NCBI GenBank assembly: GCA_014729615.1 | Contig: WJJQ01000057.1 | Location: forward strand, 1-6,618 | Reading direction: 5' to 3' | From: Candidatus Peregrinibacteria bacterium | Lineage (GTDB): Bacteria > Patescibacteriota > Gracilibacteria > UBA1369 | Length of the DNA: 6,618 nt | In this document: piece by piece, positions 6,288 to 6,618 of the stretch | Position numbering within the stretch: the first letter of the stretch is position 1 | How the letters are laid out: every line of letters starts with the position of its first letter | Position numbers and translations under genes: made by a program | The notes under the pieces: model-generated | What the model saw: only the letters and a program-made list of their open reading frames with translations | What the model was told of the DNA's origin: nothing | Databases searched by the model: none

Positions 6288-6618
6288 TTTTAAAAATTAA
6301 TTTTATTTCATCCACATCTTTTTTTATCTGTTCTTTCAACTGTTCCCCGTCTTTAAAGTCCATCACATCACGAATCTTATTATACACATCTATCTTTACA
6401 GTTTCATCATATAAATTTCCATTAAAATCCAGCAAATAAACTTCCAATGTAAATCGTTCATCACCCGCGAGCTTATTCGGTCCATAATATAAAGCACCAC
6501 CATACGCTTCATCACCAATATAAACTCTAGCCGCATAAACGCCACCCGCAATCTTGTATTCCCCGGCCACATTAATGGTTGGATAACCGATTTCTTTACC
6601 CAGATGATGCCCTTTAAC
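6280..6618 (-). CDS. ribF: Riboflavin kinase domain, C-terminal part of RibF (5' end missing)
   Basis: This domain phosphorylates riboflavin to FMN with ATP. In most bacteria it is the C-terminal half of bifunctional RibF, whose N-terminal half makes FAD. The frame is open to the window edge and gives 112 residues. The family signature is clear: VKGHHLGKEIGYPTIN at visible residues 1-16, where T14 and N16 are the nucleotide/Mg-binding residues; then GGVYAARV, YYGPNKLAGDERFTLEVYLLDFNG containing the catalytic-base glutamate (visible E59), and a helical tail. The LYG that normally follows the catalytic strand reads LYD. The FAD-synthetase half, if present, is outside the window, so I cannot say whether the protein is bifunctional or a stand-alone kinase. 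The TAA stop lies within the first codons of murE (8-base overlap), indicating coupled translation. The GTG inside the frame at 6570 is valine V17, not a start. Confidence 0.9.
   Translation of the reverse strand, partial: VKGHHLGKEIGYPTINVAGEYKIAGGVYAARVYIGDEAYGGALYYGPNKLAGDERFTLEVYLLDFNGNLYDETVKIDVYNKIRDVMDFKDGEQLKEQIKKDVDEIKLIFKNA

Noticed and set aside
6280..6570. A separate 96-residue protein starting at the GTG at 6570
   Set aside because: The frame is open to the window edge, and the 16 codons upstream encode the conserved N-terminal riboflavin kinase motif including PTIN, so the GTG is an internal valine.

Overview
The window is a compact, AT-rich bacterial chromosome segment in which every gene I can support lies on the minus strand. 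Read in transcription order (right to left) it holds the 3' part of a riboflavin kinase gene (ribF type, cut by the right edge), murE, truB, a WecA/MraY-family sugar-phosphate transferase, dnaG and rpoD (cut by the left edge). I see no RNA gene, CRISPR array, transposase or phage gene. The window is housekeeping, and I did not find a new defence or mobile system.

Several traits suggest a reduced-genome lineage, most plausibly the Candidate Phyla Radiation (Patescibacteria). These are AT-rich composition, tight packing, a Mur ligase of 435 residues with almost no N-terminal UDP-binding domain, and a short TruB. This is inference from gene architecture, not a phylogenetic result. TGA ends the transferase gene and no internal TGA interrupts the other frames, so the standard bacterial code fits.

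Right block (4122-6618): the riboflavin kinase and murE overlap by 8 bases, and murE and truB are 3 bases apart. They look like one translationally coupled transcript whose promoter lies beyond the window. The products serve flavin cofactors, peptidoglycan precursors and tRNA modification.

Middle (4004-4121): a 118-base intergenic region carries an inverted-repeat element with a perfect 16-base palindrome. It is followed by a good sigma-70-type promoter whose -10 box sits 6 bases before the transferase ATG, predicting a leaderless mRNA.

Left block (1-4003): the transferase is followed by dnaG and rpoD, the conserved 'macromolecular synthesis' pair of primase and primary sigma factor. A second good promoter overlaps the transferase stop codon and would drive dnaG-rpoD. 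The 65-base dnaG-rpoD gap holds a strong hairpin and a short in-frame upstream ORF, so rpoD expression may be adjusted after transcription. None of the five visible starts has a strong Shine-Dalgarno sequence at normal spacing.
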